A DNA stretch of 64,000 bases from Bradyrhizobium sp. AZCC 2262 (GTDB lineage Bacteria; Pseudomonadota; Alphaproteobacteria; Rhizobiales; Xanthobacteraceae). The DNA is taken from contig NZ_JAZHRT010000001.1 in assembly GCF_036924535.1 (NCBI RefSeq), positions 7,688,001 to 7,752,000 of the forward strand, in the 5' to 3' direction. The stretch's first letter is position 1; each line of letters opens with the position of its first letter. Below, in pieces: positions 1-7,439 of this stretch. Both the position numbers and the translations under genes were made by a program. The notes beneath the pieces were generated by a model that had not been told where the DNA came from, searched no databases, and saw only the letters and a list, made by a program, of their open reading frames with translations.

Positions 1-2
1 TG

Positions 3-1394
3 AGTATCGCCCACCAGCGCACCAGCCGCAGGCGAGGTTCGGAGAGCCGTGGCGAGGCTTTTGGCAGTGTTTCCGCCCTTAACGAACCGCCAACCCGCAA
101 ACTGCGCTGCGCGGTTTATACCCGCAAGTCGAGCGAGGAAGGCCTCGACATGGATTTCAACTCGCTGGACGCCCAGAGGGAAGCCAGCGAGTCCTACGTC
201 GCCTCCCAGAAGGCCGAGGGCTGGGTACATGTCCCCGACCGCTACGATGACGGCGGCTGCTCCGGCGGCACCCTAGAGCGCCCTGCCCTGCAGCGGCTCC
301 TGGCGGACGTTAAGGCGGGTAAGGTCGACGTCATCGTCGTCTACAAGATCGACCGTCTGTCCCGATCCATGCTCGATTTCATGAACCTGCTTGAGTTGTT
401 CGAGCAATATGGCGTCACCTTTGTATCGGTGACGCAGTCCTTCAACACCAAGGACGCCATGGGACGCATGACGGTGAGCATCCTCATGGTGTTCGCCCAG
501 TTCGAACGCGAGGTTATCGGCGAACGCATTCGGGACAAGGTGGCCGCCTCCCGCAAGAAGGGCAAATGGATGGGCGGCTGGACACCGTTGGGTTATGAGG
601 TCCGAGACCGTAAGCTCATTGTCCACGAAGCCGATGCCGCCCGGGTCAGAACTATATTCAAACGCTTCGTCCAGCTTAAGTCAGCAACCCTATTAGCGCG
701 CGAAATGGTCGCTGCCGGCGAGCGCAACCGGTACGGCCATCTGCTTGACAAGGGGGTGCTGTACAAGCTCCTCAATAACCGAGTCTACATTGGCGACGCA
801 GTGCACAAGGGTACGGCCTATCCCGGCGAGCATGAGCCGATCATCGATCGCCCGCTCTGGGACCAAGTTCATGCCCTCCTGAAAGAAAGTCCGCGAAAGC
901 GAGCGGGCAACACCCGGGCGCAGACCCCGGCAATCCTGAAGGGCCTTCTATTCGGTCCCGATGGCGCTGCCATGTCGCCAACCCACACGCGTAAGGCCGG
1001 ACGGCTCTACAGGTACTATGTGAGCCAGACCGCGATGAAGCAGGGTAAAACTGACTGCCCAGTTCGCCAAGTCCCGGCGGCAGAGATCGAGCGTGTCGTC
1101 CTCGATCAAGTTCGAATGCTGATCCAGACACCGGAGGTCATTATTCAGACCTGGCGCGCTGCACGAAAACAATTTCCTCAGATGCATGAGAGCGAGGTTC
1201 GGTCGGCCCTCGTCGAATTCCACGAACTCTGGAATGACCTCTTCCCCGCCGAGCAATCCCGCATTGTTGAGCTTCTTGTTCAAAGGGTTGATCTGCAGCC
1301 TGACGCAATCGACATCGCGCTCAAGATTGAGGGAATGACCTCGCTCTGCTCCGAGCTTCGAACTTCCGCCAACGTCCCGCAGGCTGCCGAATGA
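3..1394 (+). CDS. Large serine recombinase, 5' end outside the window
   Basis: Site-specific DNA recombinase of the large serine family, which cuts and rejoins DNA through a serine-DNA link. The frame stays open to the left edge. The first ATG (150) would remove the catalytic segment, because codons upstream of it read CAVYTRKSSEEGL, where the Ser after YTRK is the expected nucleophile. There is no ATG, GTG or TTG between 3 and 150, so the real start lies outside the window. After the catalytic segment come the conserved arginine region YKIDRLSRS, the QFEREVIGERIRDK helix, and a Recombinase domain starting around GWTPLGYEV. The zinc-ribbon cysteines usual in this class are absent (GLLFGPDG). 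The stop overlaps the next gene by 4 bases (ATGA). It probably mobilises the island to its right. Family confidence is high; the att sites are not visible. Confidence 0.9.
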   Translation, partial: SIAHQRTSRRRGSESRGEAFGSVSALNEPPTRKLRCAVYTRKSSEEGLDMDFNSLDAQREASESYVASQKAEGWVHVPDRYDDGGCSGGTLERPALQRLLADVKAGKVDVIVVYKIDRLSRSMLDFMNLLELFEQYGVTFVSVTQSFNTKDAMGRMTVSILMVFAQFEREVIGERIRDKVAASRKKGKWMGGWTPLGYEVRDRKLIVHEADAARVRTIFKRFVQLKSATLLAREMVAAGERNRYGHLLDKGVLYKLLNNRVYIGDAVHKGTAYPGEHEPIIDRPLWDQVHALLKESPRKRAGNTRAQTPAILKGLLFGPDGAAMSPTHTRKAGRLYRYYVSQTAMKQGKTDCPVRQVPAAEIERVVLDQVRMLIQTPEVIIQTWRAARKQFPQMHESEVRSALVEFHELWNDLFPAEQSRIVELLVQRVDLQPDAIDIALKIEGMTSLCSELRTSANVPQAAE

Positions 1395-1828
1395 GTAACG
1401 ACGTTTCGTTCATCGCCGGTCCGTTTAACAAACCGAAGCTTAGTGCCGATGGGCGCACTTTGGTCGTGCGGATTCCCTTCACTTTGCGCCGCCAGGGCGG
1501 TCGCAAGCAGGTCGTCACGCCAGCAAACGCAGCGCCCTGGATACCACCCTCCCCTCGCGTGGACGCCACCTTGATTAAGGCGGTCGTCCGCGGACATCGC
1601 TGGCTCGAGATGCTAGAATCCCGGCGTTATGCTACCATTCGCGATCTTGCTAAGGCCGAGAAGATCAACGAGTCATACCTTGGGCGCGTACTCCGACTTA
1701 CCCTTCTCTCGCCTGACATAATTGAAACGATACTGTCGGGACATCCGGCAAGTGCTCTCGAACTGCCGGTCTTTTTCAAGCCTTTCCCACTCGACTGGGA
1801 AAAGCAGAAACAAAACTTCCTGCGCTGA
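1391..1828 (+). CDS. Small recombinase-associated protein with an HTH-like segment
   Basis: A 145-residue protein whose ATG overlaps the recombinase stop by 4 bases, so the two are probably translationally coupled. The N-terminal half is basic and beta-rich. The C-terminal half (about residues 78-112, IRDLAKAEKINESYLGRVLR and onward) looks like a helix-turn-helix of the ParB/KorB type. Small genes of this kind often sit directly behind serine recombinases in alphaproteobacterial islands, and a role as a recombination accessory or regulator is an inference from that position. I do not recognise a named family. The protein ends about 60 bases before the left end of the insertion sequence, so the insertion did not disrupt it. 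Confidence 0.7.
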   Translation: MSNDVSFIAGPFNKPKLSADGRTLVVRIPFTLRRQGGRKQVVTPANAAPWIPPSPRVDATLIKAVVRGHRWLEMLESRRYATIRDLAKAEKINESYLGRVLRLTLLSPDIIETILSGHPASALELPVFFKPFPLDWEKQKQNFLR

Positions 1829-1886
1829 CCAGCAACCCCGAAGCTGGCCGGCAACATTAGCGAAAATTTCCAAGCAAGGGCTGGCG

Positions 1887-1935
1887 TGTTGCAACAAAGT
1901 TGAGATGTCCCTAGCCCTGCAAAGTTGAAATGTCA
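1887..1935. repeat. Left IS end with two tandem CAAAG-type motifs
   Basis: Contains the outer terminal repeat and two tandem copies of a 17-bp motif, ACAAAGTTGAGATGTCC (1894-1910) and GCAAAGTTGAAATGTCA (1919-1935), spaced 25 bp apart. They are probable transposase-binding sites. The inner copy overlaps the transposase stop codon at 1933-1935. Confidence 0.8.
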
Positions 1936-3246
1936 CTCGGCTGCCTCGCTGGGAGCGTGAGCCGGCGCCGCGGAGACCACCATATCGGAGCGGCGCCGGC
2001 TCACGCGGGGCGATTTCGTCTTCGGTTTGGCGGCTTCAACGATTTTCATGGTCCTGTCCTTTAGAATGCCCGGCTTCTGGCTCGATCGTCGAGGTCCATC
2101 CGGAACTCTGTTAAAGCGGGGCTGGCGGTCTTGCTGTTCCTTGATCCAGGCGAGGATCTCGCCCAGGCGCTTGTTCTCGACAATAGCGGCATGACTGACG
2201 CGCTGCAGTTTATCGAAGGCCGAGTAAGGCAACGACCTGCCTTTCCAACGAACCTCCAGCCGCCCATCCGGAAAGTCATAGATCTCGACCATTTTGCCGC
2301 GAAGGCGAACTGCCAGACCTTCCGGCTTAAGCGTCAGCTTCATACGACTGTAGTTCACCACCAGTTGATGCGACACCTGACGCTGCTCACGCCAACACAG
2401 AATCTGATCGAGATCCTGACGGAGATCGACTGGCCGATGAAAGTCCTGATCGCGGGCCGCTGGCTTGGCAAAGCGGCCGTTGTAGTCGGCGACGAAGTTG
2501 GGCAAAAACGCGTTTGCCGCCTCGATCGTGTTGATGCCGGCGAGCCGCAGCTCCTTCACCAGGCGATCCTGCAGCGTATGATGCGCGCGCTCGACGCGTC
2601 CCTTTGCCTGGCTGGTGTTGGCGCAGAGAATCTCGATGTTTAGTTCCGATAAAGCCCGCCCGAACTGAGTCATTCCATTACCGCTGACTGCGTTCTCGTT
2701 CGACACCCGAAAGATGGAATGCTTGTCGGAGTAGAAGGCGACCGGTTTACCGTGGCGACGAAGATAGGCCTTCAGCGCCTCAAAATAGGCAAATGTACTC
2801 TCCGATGCGACAAAGCGTAACTCCATCAGGCGGCTGGTCGCATCGTCGACGAACACCAACAACGTGCAGACGGCTGCACGATCCTCGAACCAACGATGCT
2901 CCGAGCCGTCGATCTGGACCAGCTCACCTACATGCTCACGGCGATGCCGAGGTTGCTGGATGCGCTTGCGTTCAGCGCGAGACATCCAGATTCCCGCCTG
3001 CCGCATCCAGCTGCGCAGCGTCTCTCGTGAAACTCTGAGATCATGACGCTCCGCCAGCTTCTCGGCCGCGAATGTCGGTCCAAAATCTGCGTACCGCTCC
3101 CGCACCAGAGCAATCGCATGATCGCGAACAACATCCGGCAAGCGGTTGTTCGAGGGACGACCGCGGCGCTGGTTGGCAACGGCAGAAGCGCCGCCGTCGC
3201 GATATCTCCGCAACAGCCGGTACGTTTGCCGCGGCGTCATCTTCAT
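1933..3246 (-). CDS. DDE transposase of the IS; the family N-terminus lies behind an in-frame TGA
   Basis: A 437-residue transposase with an N-terminal helix-turn-helix (TPRQTYRLLRRY) and an RNase H-like rve core. The catalytic triad is visible as D113 (QIDGS), D174 (YSDKH) and E219 (GRVERA), counted from the ATG at 3246. In the same frame upstream, codons from ATG 3330 (or 3345, which has a GGAGGCGG ribosome site) encode MSKRELNRLEVLARLDSDR. This matches how such transposases normally begin, but a TGA at 3273-3271 interrupts it. The gene is therefore probably a nonsense mutant, or translation restarts at 3246 without the first 28 residues. The catalytic core is intact, so activity after a restart is possible but uncertain. 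Confidence 0.88.
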   Translation of the reverse strand: MKMTPRQTYRLLRRYRDGGASAVANQRRGRPSNNRLPDVVRDHAIALVRERYADFGPTFAAEKLAERHDLRVSRETLRSWMRQAGIWMSRAERKRIQQPRHRREHVGELVQIDGSEHRWFEDRAAVCTLLVFVDDATSRLMELRFVASESTFAYFEALKAYLRRHGKPVAFYSDKHSIFRVSNENAVSGNGMTQFGRALSELNIEILCANTSQAKGRVERAHHTLQDRLVKELRLAGINTIEAANAFLPNFVADYNGRFAKPAARDQDFHRPVDLRQDLDQILCWREQRQVSHQLVVNYSRMKLTLKPEGLAVRLRGKMVEIYDFPDGRLEVRWKGRSLPYSAFDKLQRVSHAAIVENKRLGEILAWIKEQQDRQPRFNRVPDGPRRSSQKPGILKDRTMKIVEAAKPKTKSPRVSRRRSDMVVSAAPAHAPSEAAE

Positions 3247-3385
3247 CAGCTCAGCAGCTGCTTGAGCCGTTCATCTGTCGCTGTCCAGCCGTGCCAGAAC
3301 TTCAAGACGGTTCAGCTCGCGCTTGCTCATCACCACCATGCCCATCGAAATGACCGCCTCCGAACTCCCAAAAAGGAGCAGAAAC

Positions 3386-3433
3386 TGACATCTCTACTTT
3401 GCTCAGTGCTGACATTTTAGCTTTGCTGCTACA
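3386..3433. repeat. Right IS end with two tandem CAAAG-type motifs, inverted
   Basis: The mirror image of the left end. Copies of the same 17-bp motif lie at 3386-3402 (TGACATCTCTACTTTGC) and 3410-3426 (TGACATTTTAGCTTTGC), spaced 24 bp apart, followed by the outer terminus ending in ACA at 3433. Confidence 0.8.
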
Positions 3434-3438
3434 TGGCG

Positions 3439-3811
3439 GCTTCGTCCATCGAATGTTATGGAACATCGACCTCTCGCGTGACGGCATTCCATCACTTTAG
3501 TGCAGGGCTTATGCCCAAACTAAATAGTTGATCTCCCTCCAATCCGGTAGGCGCGCAAAACTCCTAACTTCGTTCAAGTGACTGCGCGTCGTATCACTTC
3601 AACGCGTCATGGCGTTCACGCCGCTGGCAACTGCCGCGAGAGACCGTGCGGGAAGCTCTGGCGCGCCCTCCAATAGGGTGGGACCAAAATTCGTCCGTTC
3701 GATTTGCCCATACACCCCTCCGGCCCGACATAGAAAATTCCAGACTCAGGACGCGTCATTCAACGAAGTGTTGCGGCTACGAAGCGCGGGCGATTACAAA
3801 CTTTCAAACGC
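3439..3811. other. Region without a convincing gene
   Basis: About 370 bases between the IS and the next gene. Base composition is less GC-rich than the core regions. Only short frames with no family-like features are present, and I see no RNA gene or clear hairpin. Confidence 0.5.
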
Positions 3812-4156
3812 CTAGTATGGATTGTTTGCCGCTAGTCCAAACTTCTTGATGATTTTGTCCGCTTCCTCGCGAGCGCGGAGCTTGTGGTGTGGTGTCCCAT
3901 CGAAAGGTTTGCCGTCGATGACGCTGGGATAGCCGGTTTTCGCACTTCGAATTAGGAACGTGAGATCAAGCCCTATTTGGCTATCGCGCTTGAGCGCGTC
4001 GGCAACCGCATCGAGGGTAGGAGCATTAGCCCACGCCGGCGGGAATTTGTCGCTAAAGCCGTGCTCCCGTGCGAACTCCGCATAAGTGACAAAGGGGTTC
4101 CGGTGCCCTGAAGCAATCGATTTCCTAAGCGCTTCCGCAACCTCGTTGGCGACCAT
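3812..4156 (-). CDS. Small hypothetical protein of the island
   Basis: A 114-residue soluble protein that I do not recognise. I chose ATG 4156 because a GAGGTGGGTGG ribosome site sits just before it; a TTG at 4204 would add 16 residues. It is rich in charged helices (VANEVAEALRKSIAS, REEADKIIKKFGL) with a central segment TFLIRSAKTGYPSVIDGKPF. There is no signal peptide or membrane segment. It is transcribed divergently from the DUF3800 gene 84 bases away, so the two could share a control region. Function unknown. Confidence 0.6.
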   Translation of the reverse strand: MVANEVAEALRKSIASGHRNPFVTYAEFAREHGFSDKFPPAWANAPTLDAVADALKRDSQIGLDLTFLIRSAKTGYPSVIDGKPFDGTPHHKLRAREEADKIIKKFGLAANNPY

Positions 4157-4240
4157 TCCACCCACCTCGGCTCTTTCTGCACTTGCAAGATACGACGGTA
4201 TCAATCAAGAGTCGATGGCACCTAACCGAAGGGGACGGCT

Positions 4241-5056
4241 TTGCTCTTACTCTTCCTAGACGACGCCGCCCAAAACAATTGCTCGCGCGAGCGGGTGGGA
4301 AGACTTGTTGCAATAGGCGGAGTCGCGATCGAGGGATCCACATGCCGTAAATTAGAGCTAGCCATAGATGACTTGTGCATCAAGATCTACGGCTTCCCGG
4401 ATGGTGAGCCGTTCAAGTGGTCTCCTAACAGAGACCACTGGATGAGAAACAATTTGACGGGGGATCGGCGGGAACAGTTTTATAATGAGGTTCTGCAGCT
4501 CGCTGCGCAGAACGGCGCGATTGGGCTTACAGCCATATCAGATGCGACAAAAGGATTGGCCATTCCGGAAGCGAAGACTGCTGAAATGGATGTTTTGATT
4601 ATGACTCTTGAGCGCTTCGATCTAGCGCTTGGCCAAGACGTCGGAATGGTAGTAGCCGCTCGCCCGTCGGGCGGTCAGGGTGACGAACACAAGTTCTTGG
4701 TTTCATGCGCGGAGGCCATCAACGCTGGCACCAGATATGTTAAATTCGAAAAGTTCGTAACGCACGTTGTCACAATGCCGTTTACGAATTCGCGTCTCCT
4801 GCAACTCGCGGATCTGGTTGTGTCGATTTCCACTGCCATGGTCGCAGGACACCAAGAATTCGCTGGAAAGGTTTTTCCAGCTGTCCAAAAAATTCTGAGA
4901 ACAAGCGGCGGTCGTATAGGCGGCGTCGGACTGAAGATTCACCCCGATTACTCGTATGCAAACCTTTATCATTGGATTCTCGGCGACCCACTGTTCAAGC
5001 AAAGCAACTTGCCCATCGCGAGTCGTCCATTTCCGGTCGACGGAGACAGCTACTAG
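4241..5056 (+). CDS. DUF3800 family protein (RNase H-like fold)
   Basis: A 271-residue protein matching the DUF3800 pattern. It has an N-terminal strand ending in acidic residues (LLLFLDDAA, D7/D8), and a C-terminal LLQLADLVVSIS motif with D191 in the position where this family has its conserved ADxV. DUF3800 proteins are predicted RNase H-like nucleases, frequent in mobile and defence islands; their biochemical role is not established. The start is TTG 4241, supported by AAGGGGA at 4229-4235 and a stop in frame at 4223-4225. It is divergent from the small gene to its left. A general nuclease role is an inference from the fold. Confidence 0.75.
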   Translation: MLLLFLDDAAQNNCSRERVGRLVAIGGVAIEGSTCRKLELAIDDLCIKIYGFPDGEPFKWSPNRDHWMRNNLTGDRREQFYNEVLQLAAQNGAIGLTAISDATKGLAIPEAKTAEMDVLIMTLERFDLALGQDVGMVVAARPSGGQGDEHKFLVSCAEAINAGTRYVKFEKFVTHVVTMPFTNSRLLQLADLVVSISTAMVAGHQEFAGKVFPAVQKILRTSGGRIGGVGLKIHPDYSYANLYHWILGDPLFKQSNLPIASRPFPVDGDSY

Positions 5057-5135
5057 CACCTCTACATTCTCGCCGCCTGACCATTTGACGCCGGATCAGC
5101 GCCGCCCTTGGATGCAGCCAAGCTCAGAAATTAAG

Positions 5136-5248
5136 CTATGCGACCTTATTCAGCCCAGCCAAGATCTGGCGGAAGCTGTTCAACCCCGCTTGGCCAGGTC
5201 GTCCGGCTCTGGTAAGTTATCGAGGTCCGTGAGGCTCTTGTCCTGCAG
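5136..5248 (-). pseudogene. Probable remnant of a type I restriction methyltransferase (HsdM) C-terminus
   Basis: On the minus strand, codons from 5248 read LQDKSLTDLDNLPEPDDLA. After a frame change they continue as LNSFRQILAGLNKVA with a TAG at 5138-5136. This order (LDNLPEP, then a short helix ending in F-R-x-I-L-A-x-L at the very C-terminus) is how many HsdM subunits end. Roughly ten residues between the two parts seem deleted, and everything upstream is missing. I read it as the eroded tail of an hsdM gene left by island rearrangement. It is a short match made from memory of the family, so treat it as tentative. Confidence 0.45.
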
Positions 5249-5311
5249 TTAAATCTTCGATCATCGTCCCCAACGCCGACCGGCTCGACGCCTTCGCACC
5301 GTAGGCGCCGG

Positions 5312-6364
5312 TCACCGGCAGAGATGAATGGGCAGGAACGTGACCGTATCCGGGGTTTGTTTGGGTTGGAATTCGACGGAACCAAATCGGATGGTGCCGT
5401 CGTCGCCGAGAGCGAGCTGGATACAGAATTTCTTTAGGGCCAATCCGTCGTGTCCAAGCCAGACAAGAACCTTCTCAGCTCCTTCTTTGACGCCTGCAGC
5501 TTCCGCACCGAGATCGTCGCGGCTGGTAAAATACTGACCGACCGATCCGGCGACAATATCGGCGACGCTCAGCAGATCGAGATAGTCGGTGCTGCGTTCG
5601 GCGAACGGAAGTGCGCCGCCTATTAGACCGAATTGACGGTCGGTGTAGAGGCCGAGAACGTTGTGAAACAGCGCCAACAGGCGATTGTGAGCTTTCAGGT
5701 CGGGACAAGTCGCGTCGTGATCCGACATCCAGAAAATCTTCTGCCCCTCATGCCCGAGCAGCGCGATCAAGAACGCCATCGTATGAACGATGCGGAACGC
5801 CTTTTCTGCAACATCCGGCTTAAGCCTACCAACTCCGGCTTCTTCCAGCCTTTGGCTCAACGCTGCACCGGTTGACCGATCCTGCGGGCCAAACAGCGAT
5901 ACAATCCGTTTGTCCACGACGACGGTAAAGAGCAGTCCTGGTACGTAGCCGTTGAGAAGGTTCAGATAACCCGGCAGCGCCTTTCTCATAAGACCCATGC
6001 CGAAGTCCTTGAACCCGATTTCCTTGTCACCGAGGCCACTCTCCGCGCGATGCTTTTTCATCTCACGCCAAAAAGTGTGCAACGATCCCAAGGAGCAGAT
6101 CAGGAAGGAATAGGTGAGATATCGGCTGGCGCGATCTTCGCCACCATAGTCGGAAAATATACCGATAGATGAGTTAGCAAGCGCACTGAGGTCGGGCAGC
6201 AAGAGCAGTCCAGCGTCTTCGCGCTTTTTAAGTTCCGCTTCGATTGCGACCGCAACGGGCGTGTATTGACCGTCGTGCTCCGGCTTAAGCACGTTAAGGT
6301 TCGGCTCGTGCAGAATGATCTGACGGGCTCTGGCGATCAAGGCAGGATCGAAGGAAAACTTCAT
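5312..6364 (-). CDS. Hypothetical protein with DUF3800-like motifs
   Basis: A 350-residue soluble protein with no confident family. Several features recall the DUF3800/RNase H-like fold. An early strand ends in an acidic turn (IGIFSDYGGE, D72), a later one reads FWMSDHDA (D215, D217), and the C-terminal part has LLSVADIVAGSVG, close to the conserved ADIVAG-type motif of DUF3800. ATG 6364 was chosen because GGCGGAG precedes it; TTG 6382 would add six residues. It is transcribed in the same direction as the protease/NTPase operon, 88 bases downstream of the protease stop, so it could be a third member of that operon. The RNase H-like assignment is an inference. Confidence 0.6.
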   Translation of the reverse strand: MKFSFDPALIARARQIILHEPNLNVLKPEHDGQYTPVAVAIEAELKKREDAGLLLLPDLSALANSSIGIFSDYGGEDRASRYLTYSFLICSLGSLHTFWREMKKHRAESGLGDKEIGFKDFGMGLMRKALPGYLNLLNGYVPGLLFTVVVDKRIVSLFGPQDRSTGAALSQRLEEAGVGRLKPDVAEKAFRIVHTMAFLIALLGHEGQKIFWMSDHDATCPDLKAHNRLLALFHNVLGLYTDRQFGLIGGALPFAERSTDYLDLLSVADIVAGSVGQYFTSRDDLGAEAAGVKEGAEKVLVWLGHDGLALKKFCIQLALGDDGTIRFGSVEFQPKQTPDTVTFLPIHLCR

Positions 6365-6452
6365 AACTCCGCCCAAAGTCAATTATCCGGAGTTTACTCG
6401 TCGGCGTTATTGGAAACAAGATTCGCGCGGACTGAATAAAAGGCAACGGCGG

Positions 6453-7439
6453 TCAGAGTCTGGCGATCAGGTACGCTACGAGCTCGTGGGCGCTCATCGC
6501 CGGTGCATCAATGGGGATATGCTTCTGTCGAAAGATTCCGACTAGAAGCGATGCTGCAAATACCCAAAAATGGTCATTCGCTGGCAGCGGCGTGTTGTCG
6601 AGGATGGCTTGCATGCGATCCGCAATCGAGAAGTAAAATCGATTGCCGCCATGATCCCAAATCGGCGTTATCTCATGCAGAACGAGCGCGGCAAGCGCCA
6701 GACCCATGGACCGTTTTCTCAAGACGTCACAATACTCATGCTGGTTGTCCGCAGCGTATGCTGCCAGCTTGCCGGTCATAAATTCTCGCGCCCAGACATC
6801 GCACGCTAGTTCTTCCTCCCTGGGATCACGGGACCGAGCCTTATCACGGTCCAACATCACATGCCGAAACTCATGAAAGATGGTGAAGGCGACCGCGAGG
6901 CAAGTGAGGTCAAATGCGACTTGATGCTGCGGATCGTTCAGTGCGTAACGGTCGGCGTTCGGTTCCGGCACGTCCGGTGGCCATGGCGCTGATGCGGGGT
7001 CTTCCGCATCGATCAAAGCCTGTGCTGCCGCACGCCGCTCTTTGTAAGCTTGCTCAACGTCCGCAAGGCCATCGTCAAGCTTGATTAGCTCAGCAAGGGC
7101 TTGCCCGCTCTTTGCGGACCACACGACGACCGGCGTATAGCACTCGATGGCTCTCCAGCCGCTAAACCCGATAAGCCAAAACACGTCCATCGTCTTCGCG
7201 TCGAACTGAATTCGGTCTTTATCCGCGTTGAGCGTAATGCGCTTGGCATCGGCGACGAGAACGACTTCGGGATTGTCCGTCTCCCAAAGCGCCTCAGTTT
7301 CGGCTTGCCGCTCGGGGACCGCTCCCTGCATCAGGGCGACCAGAGTATCTCGTGGCGTGACAGCACCGTTGGTCATCGCACATATCCAGGACGCTCGCAG
7401 GTCGCGCGCGCTGAACTCGATCAACAGCACCCACGACAC
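6453..7439 (-). CDS. Lit-like zinc metalloprotease (HExxH; possibly peptidase family U49)
   Basis: A protein of up to 328 residues with a clear metalloprotease site: H189-E190-F-R-H193 inside a hydrophobic helix (FTIFHEFRHVML), followed 16-21 residues later by EEELACDVWA, whose acidic residues are good candidates for the third zinc ligand. This layout resembles Lit, the phage-exclusion protease that cleaves elongation factor Tu, and ImmA/IrrE-type gluzincins. The gene overlaps the end of the large NTPase gene by 19 bases. Starts at GTG 7439 or GTG 7430 would be translationally coupled; ATG 7376 would lie outside the overlap. No signal peptide is present, so a cytoplasmic target is likely. The protease call is firm, the U49 label less so, and a defence role is inferred from context. 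Confidence 0.7.
   Translation of the reverse strand: MSWVLLIEFSARDLRASWICAMTNGAVTPRDTLVALMQGAVPERQAETEALWETDNPEVVLVADAKRITLNADKDRIQFDAKTMDVFWLIGFSGWRAIECYTPVVVWSAKSGQALAELIKLDDGLADVEQAYKERRAAAQALIDAEDPASAPWPPDVPEPNADRYALNDPQHQVAFDLTCLAVAFTIFHEFRHVMLDRDKARSRDPREEELACDVWAREFMTGKLAAYAADNQHEYCDVLRKRSMGLALAALVLHEITPIWDHGGNRFYFSIADRMQAILDNTPLPANDHFWVFAASLLVGIFRQKHIPIDAPAMSAHELVAYLIARL

Larger units (their letters stand above)
1887..3433 (-). mobile_element. Complete insertion sequence, probably ISNCY (IS1202-like) family
   Basis: A 1547-bp element bounded by imperfect terminal inverted repeats. The left end reads TGTTGCAACAAAGTTGAG and the right end, reverse-complemented, reads TGTAGCAGCAAAGCTAAA, so the element runs TG...CA. 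It is flanked by a perfect 5-bp direct repeat TGGCG at 1882-1886 and 3434-3438, which I read as the target-site duplication. It carries one minus-strand DDE transposase gene. Intact ends plus an intact duplication indicate a fairly recent insertion. The family label comes from the transposase motifs and not from a database match. Confidence 0.88.
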
